Assembly (NCBI GenBank): GCA_963930655.1
Contig: OZ005609.1
Location: 18,177,001-18,241,000, forward strand
Source of the DNA: Myrica gale
Lineage: Eukaryota; Streptophyta; Magnoliopsida; Fagales; Myricaceae
DNA: 64,000 nucleotides
Reading direction: 5' to 3'
The number at the start of each line of letters is the position of its first letter. The stretch's first letter is position 1. The notes below the pieces were generated by a model, which saw only the letters and a program-made list of their open reading frames with translations, searched no databases and was not told the origin of the DNA. A program made the translations under genes and the position numbers. Shown here piece after piece: positions 20,986-32,547 of this stretch.

Positions 20986-23900
20986 ATGCAACATATCACA
21001 TCTACCTGTGTCGGCCCACAAACTGGCTCAATAGTTGCTTTGACATGTCATTTATTTTCTTCTTCATTATTGTGGCCATGCGCTGCTCCAGCTCCTTTGA
21101 TATTTCTGCTCGTAATCACTCTTGCTCCTTCCACATGCGTTCCTCATGCTCCAATCGAATCTGTTCTTACTCTAACCGAATGCGCTCTTGCTCCATCCTC
21201 TGCTCCTCAATGTGGTCCCATAGCGTGAGCTCCATATCAGCCTGCTTCTTCGTAATAAATTCTTGCAAGTCTTTTTCTCTAACAGTTCTCATTGCTACTA
21301 TCTCATCCCTTGCCTTTGCTAGCTAGAGTTGCAGATCAGAACACTGTGTAGTTAAAGTTGATGAAGGCATGGGTTTAACCGCACGTCCTAATCCCCGAAC
21401 ATATTCTGACTTCTACCTAATATCTTGGAATATACTTCAATTTCGGTGTAAGTCTTCCCTTCTGAATCACACTAGTGCTAGAAGGCATCAATTCGATCCT
21501 GAAAGAATTGAATAATTATCAGAAATATTAAAGTAGATAAACTATATTACATACATCTTCCAACTAGATTAAAATGAAAGTATAATACATGTACATAAAT
21601 TTCTCTTGCTCTTTCCGAGGTCCAAACACCATCAATTGATGTGAATGATTGCAAATTCTTTACCTGAAAAATCAAATATTAAAGATTTTTAGGGCTTGGA
21701 TTTCATGAATTGAATTCTTTCAGTGAGTTTAAACATGATTTTCTGCATTACTGTTTTGTTAATCACAATGGCCAAATTCTTTTTTATCTGATATCCTCTT
21801 TCAATGTATAACACCTATACCTATATTAATTCTATGTAAACTTTCGTGATCATAAAAATTAATAAAGATTCATTATGCTCTGTGGAATTATTGAACATAT
21901 AGGTCAGAAGGGTGTGTATTTATTTCTAAATTACACTACCAAGATTTGATGAATTCACGAACTAATATTAAACTTCAACAATTGTTACTTCATTCAACAA
22001 CTTAAGCATGCAATTCTGGCCAGTAAATTGCAAGAATGAGAACTGAAATTATCAAATTGCAATTAACAAATTATATTAATTACATCCTTACTCAAAATCA
22101 TATAAAAAATTCAATGATTATGTCGTAGCCCTAGAATAAGAAAACTAGCAAATCATAACTAATAAAGCAATCCAATTATTTTTCAAAGATAAATTCGAAT
22201 TTAACATCCTTAATAATAATTCAAAAACTAAAAGTTAGGGAAAGAAGAAAAACATTGAAATGATAGAAATTTTCAGCTACGATGTTCCTCCTCTGAATAT
22301 CTTCTTCTTTTCTTCTAAATAAACTTCATTAAAATTGAAAAACTGAATCCACAGAAATTAGCATCGATCAACAAGTTTTAAGTTATAAATAAAAAATTGT
22401 TGAAAGAAAATAAAACCGAAGGAATTGATCTCCAAGCTCCCACGTCGTCTGAGTCTTCTGAAGATGCAACACCCCTTTTTCTTGAAAAGCTAAAGTCAAG
22501 TAATTTTATACGCCTGAATTGAGATCTACTTTTTAATTTTTTAAATCAATTATCTTTTAAATTTTTAAATAGGATATGATCTTTTCAAATTTTAAAACAA
22601 TTTTTTTTTTCAATTTTGAAAATAAATTTGAAATATGAAATTCTAGGCTGATTTGTTACCCGACTTCCATCTGGATTTAGAGCATCGAAAAGACATAATT
22701 TGAAGTTTGATCCTTCACGAATGTTTTAGATATCATTATCGAATTTCCAACGCATCTAAGCCTGCATTTTTATGACTTCTAGAACTACAGATAGACGTTA
22801 AAAACCGAAGCAGTGTCTGGGCTGTAGTAAACTTCTGGACAAATTAAGACTTCTCCGTTTCTTTTAGCTTTTGAATTTCAAAATGGTAGAACTGAGTTTT
22901 GGACTCTTCATAAACGTATTAGATGTGCATCTTAAATTTCCAACAAACAAAACTACACCTGAATCCGAGGTCTGTAGCTCCATTTATAATCCAAAAACCG
23001 AACAATGTTCTGTTTTTACAAGACCAGATCAACTAGGATTTGCTCTCATAGCTTAGCCCGAATTTTACTCATCGTATCAGCTCAATTTCAACCTTATTGA
23101 TTACTTAATTACCTGCAAACATCAAGAATTCTTAAGAATTACATAAATATAAAAGACACTTAAAATTCTAGACAAACGGGCTACGAAACATACAAAACAC
23201 TAGATGAAAACAATTACTACTAAGAAATGTGTGAAATAAATTCCCACATCAACCGCGCATCTTAATTCCTGAGCATATTCCAAATTCTTGCTTAATATCT
23301 TGGAATATACTTCAATTTCAGTGTAAGTCTTTCCCTCTGATTCACACAGGTGCTGGAAGACATTCATCCGTTCATAAAAGAATTTAATAATTATCAGAAA
23401 TATTAAAGTAGACAAATTGTATTACATACATCTTCCAACTAGATTAAAATGAAAGTGCAATACATGTACATAAATTTCTCTCGCTTTTTCCGAGGTCCGA
23501 GCACCATCTTTGATTGTATAATTCTTCTTATACAGCTCTGCTGAATTGATTTTGCCAATGTTCGAAATTTTTCTACATGGAAATAGCATTAAGTTAGTGA
23601 CAAACAATTTCAAAGAAGATGAATATATTAATAAATATCATAATTTAGTAATTAAATTACCATACAAGATTAGGCGCACTTGAACGAGCAGCATGGTTCA
23701 CAGTCAATTTTGATCTATTTATCTTCTTTTGCTCGCTTCGTTTTTGCAATATTTTAAGTAATTATCTATAAAAATAATATAATATTTTATGCAACAAGTT
23801 TTTGTAATTCGCATACTAGAAATGCTTTGTTGGTGAACAAAACACATATCTCTGTCAATTTTTCTTCCTTGGTATCAGGGCGGGGCTTCAGCAACACCGC

Positions 23901-24320
23901 CTTTTTACTCGAAAACTTCTTGAAATATAATGTATCCAATTACGGTGCGTTCAACGTCGTGTCATCATAGTCTCCATCACCGTCCTCATGTCCTCCTGAC
24001 GAGTGTAGTCAAGGTCGAAGTTGTCCTGCATAAGTACCAAAACATACATTATTACAATGACCAACAAAATGCTTAACCAAGAAAACTATGTTTATAAGTT
24101 TAATCATACCAACACCCGGATCATATTATACTCCTTCACTTCTGCTGGAACATCAGCCCACTTGTTAATGATGACTGAATCAATAAGCGGACCAACATTC
24201 CAATCTTGGTCGATAGGGTGGCAGCAGTGGCAGACTGTCCTCCACACTTTCGCTCCGGGATATGCACCGATAATTTCCCAGACCCAAGACTCCTCTCCAA
24301 ACTGACCCCTCATGTCCTAT
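20986..24320 (-). pseudogene. tnpA-like (Transposase_24 type) gene relic of the GATCGATC CACTA element
   Basis: Minus-strand exon relics, in order: 24313-24104 (VWEIIGAYPGAKVWRTV...NKWADVPAEVKEYNMIRVL), a segment near 24040-23940 (QDNFDLDYTRQEDMRTVMET), 23613-23422 (RKISNIGKINSAELYKKNYT...ARTSEKAREIYV), 23415-23200 (FYERMNVFQHLCESEGKTYTEIEVYSKIL) and a coiled-coil tail near 21330-20990 rich in E, Q and R. The order W..VP..K / NR-like block / E..V...IL block / coiled coil is that of plant TNPA-like proteins. The 'YTEIEVYSKIL' exon is present twice (21416-21636 and 23283-23520), separated by foreign sequence. The relic is heavily decayed and not translatable as one frame. Confidence 0.55.
21640..23200. 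other. Sequence between the duplicated tnpA exons
   Basis: This block separates two copies of the same exon. It is AT-rich at 21640-22440, and at 22460-23180 it has the look of a decayed LTR (it starts near TGCAACACCCC and ends near CGGGCTACGA), but neither boundaries nor a target duplication could be fixed. Confidence 0.35.
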
Positions 24321-25205
24321 CTCGCCCATACTTAGAAGTTGCAAATGTCACTACATAAAATGAAATTAACGATGTTAGTCAGTTGTTTAAGTTAAAATAA
24401 CAAAATAAAACTCAAAATGATATATTACATGCACAACTATTTTGACAAGCCTGTGTGCCTTGACTCATGGAGGCATCGGAGATGGAACGCTCTAACTTGG
24501 ACTCACAGTCAGCTGAGTCTGAAGCCCTAAAGACATGCAGAAGTAATAGAAGGAAATTCTTGTCCACTGTTCATTTCACCGTGTGAGCTGTCACATAACA
24601 AAAAAAACTATAAAGTTACGGAGAAATGAGACAATAACAATAAAAACACATAAAAAACATTCGAGGAACTAATAAGATATACTTGAAAGAAATTATCTAT
24701 CAGAAGCCAATTCGGGCACGTTATCACCCGATATCTTATCCTCAGTAGAATCGCTATCACTTTCAAACGAATCTTTGTCCCTACTTTCTTCGCTATTTTC
24801 TTCAATTTCTGCTTCATCCCCTCCGAAATATCATTCATGTCTATGCGTCTTTTCTTCCGCCTTTCAATTGCATCATCCCTCCGTAGTGGATTAAGGTTAA
24901 ACTGTTGGAAATCTATATACAAGTCAATGACATCATCCTCATGATATGCTTTATTCTTGATGATTGCTCTCGATTTGACGTTTACAAGTCAATGGCATCA
25001 TTCATATTATCTACTAGATAAAACACTTGACTTACTTGATTTGCTAAAACAAATAGATTTTTTGAATACCACGATCGGGAAGTATTTATGCTCTTAAAGT
25101 TCTCGTCAGTACGAATTCCACGATAATCCCCAACGTCCCACCAATCACACTAAAAAAATATACTGTATTTGCCCTCAAGTATTGCATGACATAAATGTTT
25201 ACAAG

Positions 25206-25997
25206 TAGTAGCGGATCTAGTGGGGGGTGCCCTAGGCTACTGCCCCCTTTGTTCTGTCACCTTAAAGAATTTTTATTTTTATTTTTTACCTATATTTGCC
25301 TCTTGACATGCCAGGCCTGCCCCCTTGAACCTGACTAGTTTTTTAAGCCAACCCCCGCACATTTTCCCTTTATATATATGTTACGTTAAAAAGGAAGGTA
25401 CTGCATGAGAGTGACATGCGATATACAAAATGTTTATATATATATGTTATGCCCAGGATGCAACAAAGTGCCTAAAAATCAGTAATCTTTGATTGCTACT
25501 GAATCAACGAGAATCGATAGTTTGACTCGAGCACTATCCATTTTCCCTCCCATTTTTTTTGGTTTATTTTTAATCAATACTATTGGATATTAATATACTT
25601 TAAAACAATGAATCAGATTATAAATTTAAAAATGTTGCTACTGCAACCGTTGAGAGAGTGTTCTCTGCGTTGAAGATTATCATGTCTGTGTTGTGTAATA
25701 AGATGGGAGATGACTAGATGAATGATAGCATGATAGTATACACCGAGAGAAAATTTTAAAACTATTGAGAATGAAGTTAATTTGTAATGTTTTCAAAAGA
25801 TGCAGACCTGTAGGATCCGATTACCTCTTAGTCTCAGAAAATAGTACAACACGCGTATTTCAATATTCTTAATGCTTTTAGGTCTTAATTTTCTATATTT
25901 TTAACTCTAAGACACTTTTTGTATTACGTAGGAATTTGTTTTTGTCATTTCACCGTAAGGGTTTGCCCCCTCAACTTGAATCCTGGTTCCGCCACTG
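25206..25997 (+). mobile_element. hAT transposon remnant inside the TNPD relic
   Basis: Terminal repeats are TAGTAGCGGATCTAG on the left and, read inward, CAGTGGCGGAACCAG on the right. The flanking octamers TTTACAAG and ATTATATG match at only 5 of 8 positions, so the target duplication is degraded. Plus-strand sequence at about 25638-25760 encodes the end of a hAT transposase. Confidence 0.65.
25638..25770 (+). pseudogene. hAT transposase C-terminal dimerisation domain fragment
   Basis: In one plus frame the sequence reads ATVERVFSALKIIMSVLCNK then MGDD, a TAG where the family has Trp, and MNDSMIVYTERKF. This is the dimerisation region of the TTF-zinc-finger branch of hAT transposases. The catalytic core and N-terminus are deleted. 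It is on the opposite strand to the TNPD relic, consistent with an inserted element. Confidence 0.8.
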
Positions 25998-26889
25998 ATT
26001 ATATGCCCCCTGTAAAAGTCTATTGGATTTCCCTCATGTGGTCCCAGTACTACAATACCCCTGTTTGAGATCTCCGCCGTTCTTCCCGTTGTACGGTATA
26101 ATATCTACATCCGTTCACAACACATGTAGAATAACGTATCACTCGTATATTAGGCCCATGTGCCAATGCTTACAATTCATTGACCTATGTACATGGATTT
26201 TGAAACGCAATGTTTGAACCTACAACAAAATATTAGAACGTAATTTAAAAAAATACGATATAAATTAGAGGTTTTTCTCAATAACACTTACTCGCCATAA
26301 GAACCAATCCAAAAATGTATCCTCATGCATACGAGAAATGTACCTAACTCCTTGCGGGCGTAGCTCGTCTACGTATTCACTCTAACGATAAAGTTAATCA
26401 GGGACTATGTATTACAATCAAAATTGAAGTTTAATTATTTTACTTACTCTAAGTACTTGCTGCTACTTTTGCAATTGTTCAGCACATACCACCGAGCTTT
26501 CTTGAACTATGATCAGTCTAAGTCATGTCCTTTTGCATCCCTTATCAATCTAATTCTTGAGTGAACGCATCCAATGACCTTTATGGTACATCTATCTCGC
26601 TTTTATAATTGTAGTTCCGATCCCTACAATTAAATACTATTTTGAGCCCACAGAGGTACCGGGAACAAAATGTCGAACACCCGTTCTTAATATACCCTTC
26701 TGCAATCGACCCTTCGGGATGCAACTTATTTTTTACAGTTCGTTTCCAGACACCCATTAAGCGTTCAACTGGATACATCCATCTGTACTGCACTGGTCTA
26801 GCAAGCTTTGCTTTGCGCGGTAAGTGGACCGCATCATGACTGTAAAAAAAGAGGGAGAACAAATCATTTTCAACTTGCATAAAATAATC

Positions 26890-27051
26890 TCGATATCTTC
26901 AAACATCCTCTGCAATATAGACATCTTCAATGGTTAGATGATACCAAACTTTCTCTCCAAGACCGGACAGGATACAAGTACTGAACTTGTCCAACCCCGA
27001 ATACAAAATCCCAAATTGTGCACATTTTGGAAAATTCAAGGGTTATTACAC
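26890..27051 (-). other. Possible gypsy-type LTR fragment
   Basis: On the minus strand a segment begins TGTAATAACCCTTGAATTTT, a common start for plant gypsy LTRs, and runs into the TNPD relic. No partner end is seen. It may be what replaced the TNP2 catalytic exon. Confidence 0.25.
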
Positions 27052-27269
27052 GATAAAAATATATTTATCGCGTCCTAACCCTTGAACAGGTCTAGCATTA
27101 CACACATTCTAGCCCAAACATAAACAAAAAAATAAAAATAAAAAATACTTATATAACCATCATCCATACTTCTCAAATATCATGATTCATTTTCAGAACT
27201 CACGCACTTCAATAATCAAACATGTAAAGAGTATAAATGCTACACATCAATAATCAATATTTGCATTAA

Positions 27270-28480
27270 ATATTGATCTATCGATCGATCAATCTATCAA
27301 TTAGTAAAGACGATCGATCGTCTAAAACTAGACGATTGATTGTATCTTTTCCATCTAATATATGATCGATTGTCCAAAATGGCGATCAATTGTACTTAAT
27401 AGGGGTGAAAATAGATCCCTCAGTGTAGTTTTCAGCCCTTGCGACAACCGAACATAGGGGTTTGGTTGCTAAAAAACCAAGGTCGACAACTACGCCATGG
27501 GATCTCTAGACTGCCGGAAACACAGCAGTCAACTTTGGTCGGTGTTTGGTCAGTCCAAAAGTGAGAGAGAGAGAGAGAGAGGACGTGCGGCAGCTAGGGT
27601 TTTCAGAGAGGCTGAGGGAGATTGTGAAGGAGGAGGGAGTCTAAGGGAAAAAAATGAGGGAGACGACTGAAGGAGGAGGGGGGACTTCGAGGAAAAAAAC
27701 GTAAAGGGGGAAGGAAGGGACGACGACGTCGTCTAAGTTCGGCCCATTGGGTACCCAGAACAGTGGGTCCAACCGACCCAGTCAAAATCGGTCGGCTTCG
27801 GCCAAAAAATGTACACTCCTAGCATTTAACCGAGAACGGAAAAATTCGCCCAAGCCACCCCAAACTCTCAAATATACGCTTAAAACACTCCAAAATCATC
27901 CTCATGCAAAACCTATTCCAATGTACATATCAAAAATACTCTAATAAGCTCTTGCATAATGCCCACAAATACCCAAATCAAATAAATCATCACATAACCA
28001 ACCAAATCATTCCTAAAGAGAGATTGTAGGTCAAGTAACATACCTCTTGCATGAAATTCACACCAAACGCACCAAATATCAGAAATTTCACCAAAATTTC
28101 TCAATGTTCACCCATTTAAAAAACCAATGCATATGAGTTTGGGCTTACTCTTAAATAATTCTAAAATCTCTCACTACCAAAAGGACAAGTGTTTCGGCTA
28201 AGTTTTGAGGGGAAATGCTCCTGGACGTTGGATTTCGTCTCCTCATCGACATGGATATGTTTTTGCTCTTCGCCTACGGCCTTAGAGCATTCTGGTTCCT
28301 GAAGTTCGATAAATCCCGATCGATTGGTGCACTGGCTGATTGATCGCCATCTCAGCTTTAAAATTTCCGCCATATTTTTCGGCCGATCGATCACCCAATA
28401 TACAAGATCGATCGGTCTGTGCCTTTAAAATGACACCTTCTTTGACAATCGATTGGTATATATAACCGTTCGATCATTTC
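27270..28480. repeat. GATCGATC clusters and intervening non-coding DNA
   Basis: GATCGATC units occur at 27275-27395 and 28310-28480. Between them lie a (GA)n microsatellite at 27560-27582, a purine-rich GGAGGGA stretch to about 27720 and AT-rich DNA. No gene is supported here. The clusters look like the right-arm subterminal repeats of the CACTA element. Confidence 0.55.
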
Positions 28481-28917
28481 AAAATAGTAAAACAACGAGG
28501 AATCATTTTAAAACAGTAAAATGACGACAGATTATGTACAACTTAAACATGTTTTCCTTCTGTAAGCTTCTATGATTAATGATGCGTTCTTGATATGTTT
28601 TTATGTAATGTAAATATATCGTAACATACTTTGTTTATGTATAATTTGTGTGTGTAAACATTTAAACACAAAATATTCAATAACTAATTCTCTACCACTC
28701 ATTACGTATATGTACTTAGATTACAATTGCATCATCAACTTTCTGTACTTGGATTGTTTAAGTATATATGTACGTATATATTTTATTAAATTCTTTTATT
28801 GTGTTTATTGTTTGATTATTTGATCAATCGTTATTTATTTTACCTAATATGTATTTTTTATTAAATTCTTATATTGTGTACATTAATTGTTTATTTGATC
28901 AACTGTTTTTTATTTTA

Positions 28918-29697
28918 GGGTTAATGACCATTTTCGTCTCTAAGTTTTGATGACTTTTAAAAATTCGTCCTTGGATTTTTTGCATTTATCACACATAGTC
29001 CTTAGGATTTATGATTTTGCCAAAATAGTCTTTTTCGTCCACTTATGTTAGCGAATTGCCTTGTTAACTAACGATCCTACACGTCATGACCAATAAGAAA
29101 ATGACATGTGTAACAATTTTTTTAAAATGTCGGGTCATTTTTTTGTGTCACATCAGTAGAATAAACAAAATTATATAAAAATAATTTTTAATAATTAAAA
29201 TAGACTCACTAACGAACCAGGGGGAGCCTAGGGCTCCTCCCACGAGGGGTAGCTCGCTACCACCTGTCATCCTCCATGGTTTTGGGGTGGTTGCGAGCCA
29301 CCCCGTAACCCTTGCAAGGGGTGGCTCCGTCCACCCCCTAGTTCGTTAGTTAGGTGTTTTTTTTTAAAATATGTATACAAAATTAATTGATTTTTTTTTT
29401 ATTTTAAATGAATCATTTAAATAAATTATATTTTTTTTATAGTTTTGTTTATTTTACTGATGTGAGCAATAAAAATGACATGGCTTTTAAAAAAAAAAAT
29501 TATTTTCACGTGCCATTCTCTGGTTAATCATGACGTGTAGGGCCATTAGTTGGCTGAGCAATTCGCTAACGGAAGTGGACGGAAGGTCGATTTTGATAAA
29601 ATAATAAATCCTAAGGACTATGTGGGATAAATGCGAAAATCAAGAAACGAATTTTTAAAAGCGGTCAAAACCCAAGGACGAAAATTGTCATTAACCC
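28918..29697. mobile_element. MULE-type non-autonomous transposon (780 bp)
   Basis: Long terminal inverted repeats begin GGGTTAATGACCATTTTCGT and extend, with mismatches, for over 150 bp on each side. A perfect 9-bp target duplication TTTATTTTA flanks it (28909-28917 and 29698-29706), which is diagnostic for Mutator-like transposition. The middle (about 29210-29345) is a GC-rich hairpin-like block with GGGGTGGCT motifs. No coding capacity is seen. Confidence 0.92.
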
Positions 29698-29829
29698 TTT
29701 ATTTTATTTGTACTTAGATATATATATATATATATACACACACTTGATTTTTTATATATATTCTTATATTATTTATTTGATCGGCAAATTATTAGATGGT
29801 CATATTCTTACATTCCTATATATATACTT

Positions 29830-30055
29830 ATATTATTTGTTCGTCGATTGATCAGTCCAAACCACCGATCTATCATCAAGTGCCATTGAAACGACGCTAT
29901 GCATGAAGATTGATCGGTATATATAACCGTTAAATTGTTTCGTAAAATCAAAACGACGATGAATATGGTCGATGGAACGGTTTGCAATTATGTACTGATC
30001 GATGGGTTGGGACGCTGCAAAACGATGACGTCTTGACTGATCGATCGGCATGTTT
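29830..30055. repeat. GATCGATC cluster
   Basis: Six or more GATCGAT/GATCGGT units, beginning GTCGATTGATCAGTCC and ending TGATCGATCGGCAT. They continue the right-arm repeats of the CACTA element after the MULE insertion. An AT dinucleotide microsatellite lies just before, at about 29717-29740. Confidence 0.7.
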
Positions 30056-30253
30056 AGTCATTCAAATGGTAGGGTACATCTACCATGTGATGCTATCTTA
30101 ATACATGCCTCATACTAATAACTCTTAATCACGTGCTAAATCAGATTATATCAGTAGTTTATACCATGTTTATATCAACTAACTCTTACACTATGTTTAT
30201 ATGATATAACATGTACAATCCAAACAAGTTTTCCATAATCAATCATTATTTTA

Positions 30254-30480
30254 TTTTAGTGTTAATTACAAATATCCATCATGAACTATACCACTTATCT
30301 CAAAAAATCCCCTGAACTTGAACTCGTGGCAACTCGACACCATAATCTTACATGATTGTTACAAATCCATTTTCAACCCAGATTTCCCGTTATCGTTGTA
30401 CGTTTTCCGTCACACGTGAGCTAGCCCTTAATGAAAATACGAAAATTCCCCCATTATATGCGTTGAAAATCATTCGGACG
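30254..30480. mobile_element. Probable MULE terminal inverted repeat (left end)
   Basis: GTGTTAATTACAAATATCC and the following CTCAAAAAATCCCCTGAACTTG have the style of long plant MULE termini. A matching right terminus was not found in the window, so the element is incomplete or its right end has decayed. It precedes a probable first exon and the GRF-type gene at 35663. Confidence 0.4.
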
Positions 30481-30489
30481 TAATAAATA

Positions 30490-30844
30490 CAAGCCGATGC
30501 GTTCTCTCTAACTTTGTTTTCATTACTGTCAGAAGCAAAACACCGAGATCTTCATTGTTGTCTGAAACACAACTCACCCTATCTGAAATCCACGCAAGAA
30601 GTGCGGCTATTAGGGTTAATCATTTTATTCTTCGATTCACAAGGTACTTTGATTAATCCTTCCCTATTTCCCTGAATTTGTTTTCGAATAGGTCATTAAT
30701 CTGTTAGAGTCTTGTGAGTAGGTTTGAAAAAGTGAGATTTCTACTGCAATTTTAGTTTCTATTGCATAACCGTTTTTGTCAAGTTACAGTCTAGTATGTT
30801 GTGTGGAATTAAGTTTGTTGCAATTTTAGATTGGCTTTGTCTAA
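30490..30844. other. Possible 5' untranslated exon and intron start
   Basis: CT-rich leader-like sequence ends in GATTCACAAG followed by GTACTTTGATTAA, a plausible splice donor at about 30642. It could be the untranslated first exon of the GRF-type gene at 35663, the intron having since absorbed a solo LTR and a Pack-MULE. This is inference only. Confidence 0.3.
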
Positions 30845-32479
30845 TGTTAGCCCAAGGTTGTTTTATAAACAATCTATTTTTGATTTTGATGATAACAAAC
30901 TTTTTCAACTAGTTTGAGACCTTTAGATTCTACATTTGCAAATCTTTTTAAGAAAATGTTATCAAAAGTTCTCTAAGCTTAAATTGGCCTTAGATATAAT
31001 TGAACACCACTACACAAGCTTATTGGACAATCTTTACATTGTAGATGTTTTTGGGATTGCTTAAAGGTGCCAAGAGAAACACTTTTCAGCCTAAGTGTTG
31101 AAGGTGTCGACACATGTCATCATAGTGTCGACACATCGGTCATACACCAGAAGGCATGTTTCAAGCCAAAGTGAAGGTGTCGACACATAGTAGAGAGGTG
31201 TCGACACATCGGTCATTCAACAGAAAGCAAGTTCCCAGGCCAAGATGAAGGTGTCGACACATAGACCAAAAGTGTCGACACATTGCACTATCAACAGAAA
31301 GCAAGCATCCAAGCCAATTTTAAGGTGTTGACACATAGAGAAAAGGTGTCGACACATTGGTCATACGACAGAAAGCATGTTTCCAAGACAATTTGAAGGT
31401 GTCGACACATATACACTTAGTGTCGACACATTGCACATGCACCCGAAGGCATGTTTCCAAGGCATTTTGAAGGGTCAACACTTTGAAGATAAGTGTCGAC
31501 ACATTGGACATAAGTGTCGACACATTGGTCATACACCCGAGAGTGAGTTTCCAGGCAAACCTTCTAGGTGTCGACACATACATGGATGGTGTCGACACAT
31601 GCTTCGATTTCTCAGATCTGGAGCAACGTCACTCACTTAAAAGTTGTCTCCAAAGGACCCAAATGACCTCCAACGGCTCCAAATCTTTACAAGAAGACCC
31701 CTGATGCCCTAGAGACTATAAATAGAAGAAGTTTGAAAGAGAAACAACAAGACTTGAAGAGCTTCACACGAAAATCATTCTTGCCCTAATTTCTTGAGAG
31801 AGAAAGCTCGTGAATCATCTTGCAACTCTACAAAGCCTTCTCAGAAGATCTTGTTCCTCTAGAAAAACTCGGGTTCTTTCATTTGTAGACTTGGCTTAGT
31901 GAGCCTTTCCATATCTTGAGCTATTCATTTGTAGATTTGGCTTAGAGAGCCGTTTCATTTCTTGAGTTACCCACTTGTAAATCTGGCTTAGAGAGCCTTC
32001 ACTCATTGTACCCAATCTTTGTAAACCCTCCTAGTGTTGTGTGAACACTGTACCCTACTTGTGAGAAGTAGAAGAAATCCCTAGGGTTTGGGATTTGTAA
32101 AACGAGTTGAAGCGTAAGCTCGGAAAAACGCTTTGTAACGGTTCCTTAGCACCCCGGAAGCTAAGGTGTGTAATCACTTGGAGAATAGTGAAGGAAGCCC
32201 AAGGAAGTCAATAGCCTTGGGGGTGGACGTAGGCAAGAGATTGGCCGAACCACCTAAAAATACTGGTGTCATCTCTCTTACCCTTCTCTTTTATTTCTGC
32301 TGGTATTTCGTGATTGAACTTGCTTATCTACAATAGTTGTTATCTTTGTTTGCATATATCTAGACCATAGTTTTTTCCTAGATATTGTTTAGAACGTTTT
32401 GGGTTTGTGTGCAAAAGAGTTCAAAAGTTTTTGAAAAACCCAATTCACCCCCCCTCTTGGGTTGTCTTCAAGACTCACA
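30845..32479 (+). mobile_element. Solo LTR of the SIRE-like copia family, 1635 bp
   Basis: Begins TGTTAGCCCAAGG and ends GACTCACA, with a perfect 5-bp duplication TCTAA at 30840-30844 and 32480-32484. The sequence matches the LTRs of the copia elements at 37269-43974 and 48657-58933, including the tail block (GGTTCCTTAGCACCCCGGAAGC, TAGGCAAG..., CACCCCCCCTCTTGGG). It contains a large palindromic array. The exact duplication and lack of internal sequence show loss of an element by LTR-LTR recombination. An isolated LTR may retain promoter activity. Confidence 0.95.
31104..31600. repeat. GTGTCGACACAT paired palindrome array in solo LTR
   Basis: Seven units of about 70-80 bp each carry two copies of GTGTCGACACAT about 10-15 bp apart, followed by a CACCCGAAGGCATGTTTCCAAG-like linker. 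I count 13 perfect motifs and two variants (GTGTTGACACAT, GGGTCAACACTT). The central TGTCGACA is a perfect palindrome with a SalI site. Confidence 0.95.
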
Positions 32480-32547
32480 TCTAAGAACCATTTCTATATT
32501 GGGAGCTGTTTGAAAATAAGTCTAGCCAGATGAATTACATCCATAAA

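Larger units (their letters stand above)
24600..26960 (-). pseudogene. CACTA TNPD-type transposase relic: DUF4218, DUF4216, acidic tail
   Basis: 26860-26600 on the minus strand reads HLPRKAKLARPVQYRWMYPV...KLHPEGSIAEGYIKNG...TFCSRYL, which is the DUF4218 domain found C-terminal to the TNP2 catalytic domain of En/Spm transposases. Further on come DUF4216-like pieces: RMHEDTFLDWFLW near 26290-26330, QTGVLQYWDHMRE near 26030-26080, and WWDVGDYRG...NLFVLANQVSQVFYLVD near 25140-25010. An acidic tail (GDEAEIEENSEES) follows near 24830-24780. The catalytic TNP2 part that should lie above 26960 is not found; LTR-like sequence begins there instead. A hAT remnant (25206-25997) splits the DUF4216 part. 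Multiple stops confirm decay. Confidence 0.8.

Noticed and set aside
22871..23056. 61-codon open frame with protein-like sequence
   Set aside because: It lies in a repeat-like block between duplicated tnpA exons, with no recognisable domain; it probably reflects LTR-type sequence.
31104..31600. CRISPR-like array of GTGTCGACACAT repeats
   Set aside because: The spacers are themselves repeated, the repeat is a short palindrome inside a plant LTR with a target duplication, and no cas genes exist.
31320..31704. Long open frames on both strands in the solo LTR array
   Set aside because: The repeat period and the lack of stops in GTGTCGACACAT create open frames mechanically; translations are periodic (VDTL, STPS) and not protein-like.
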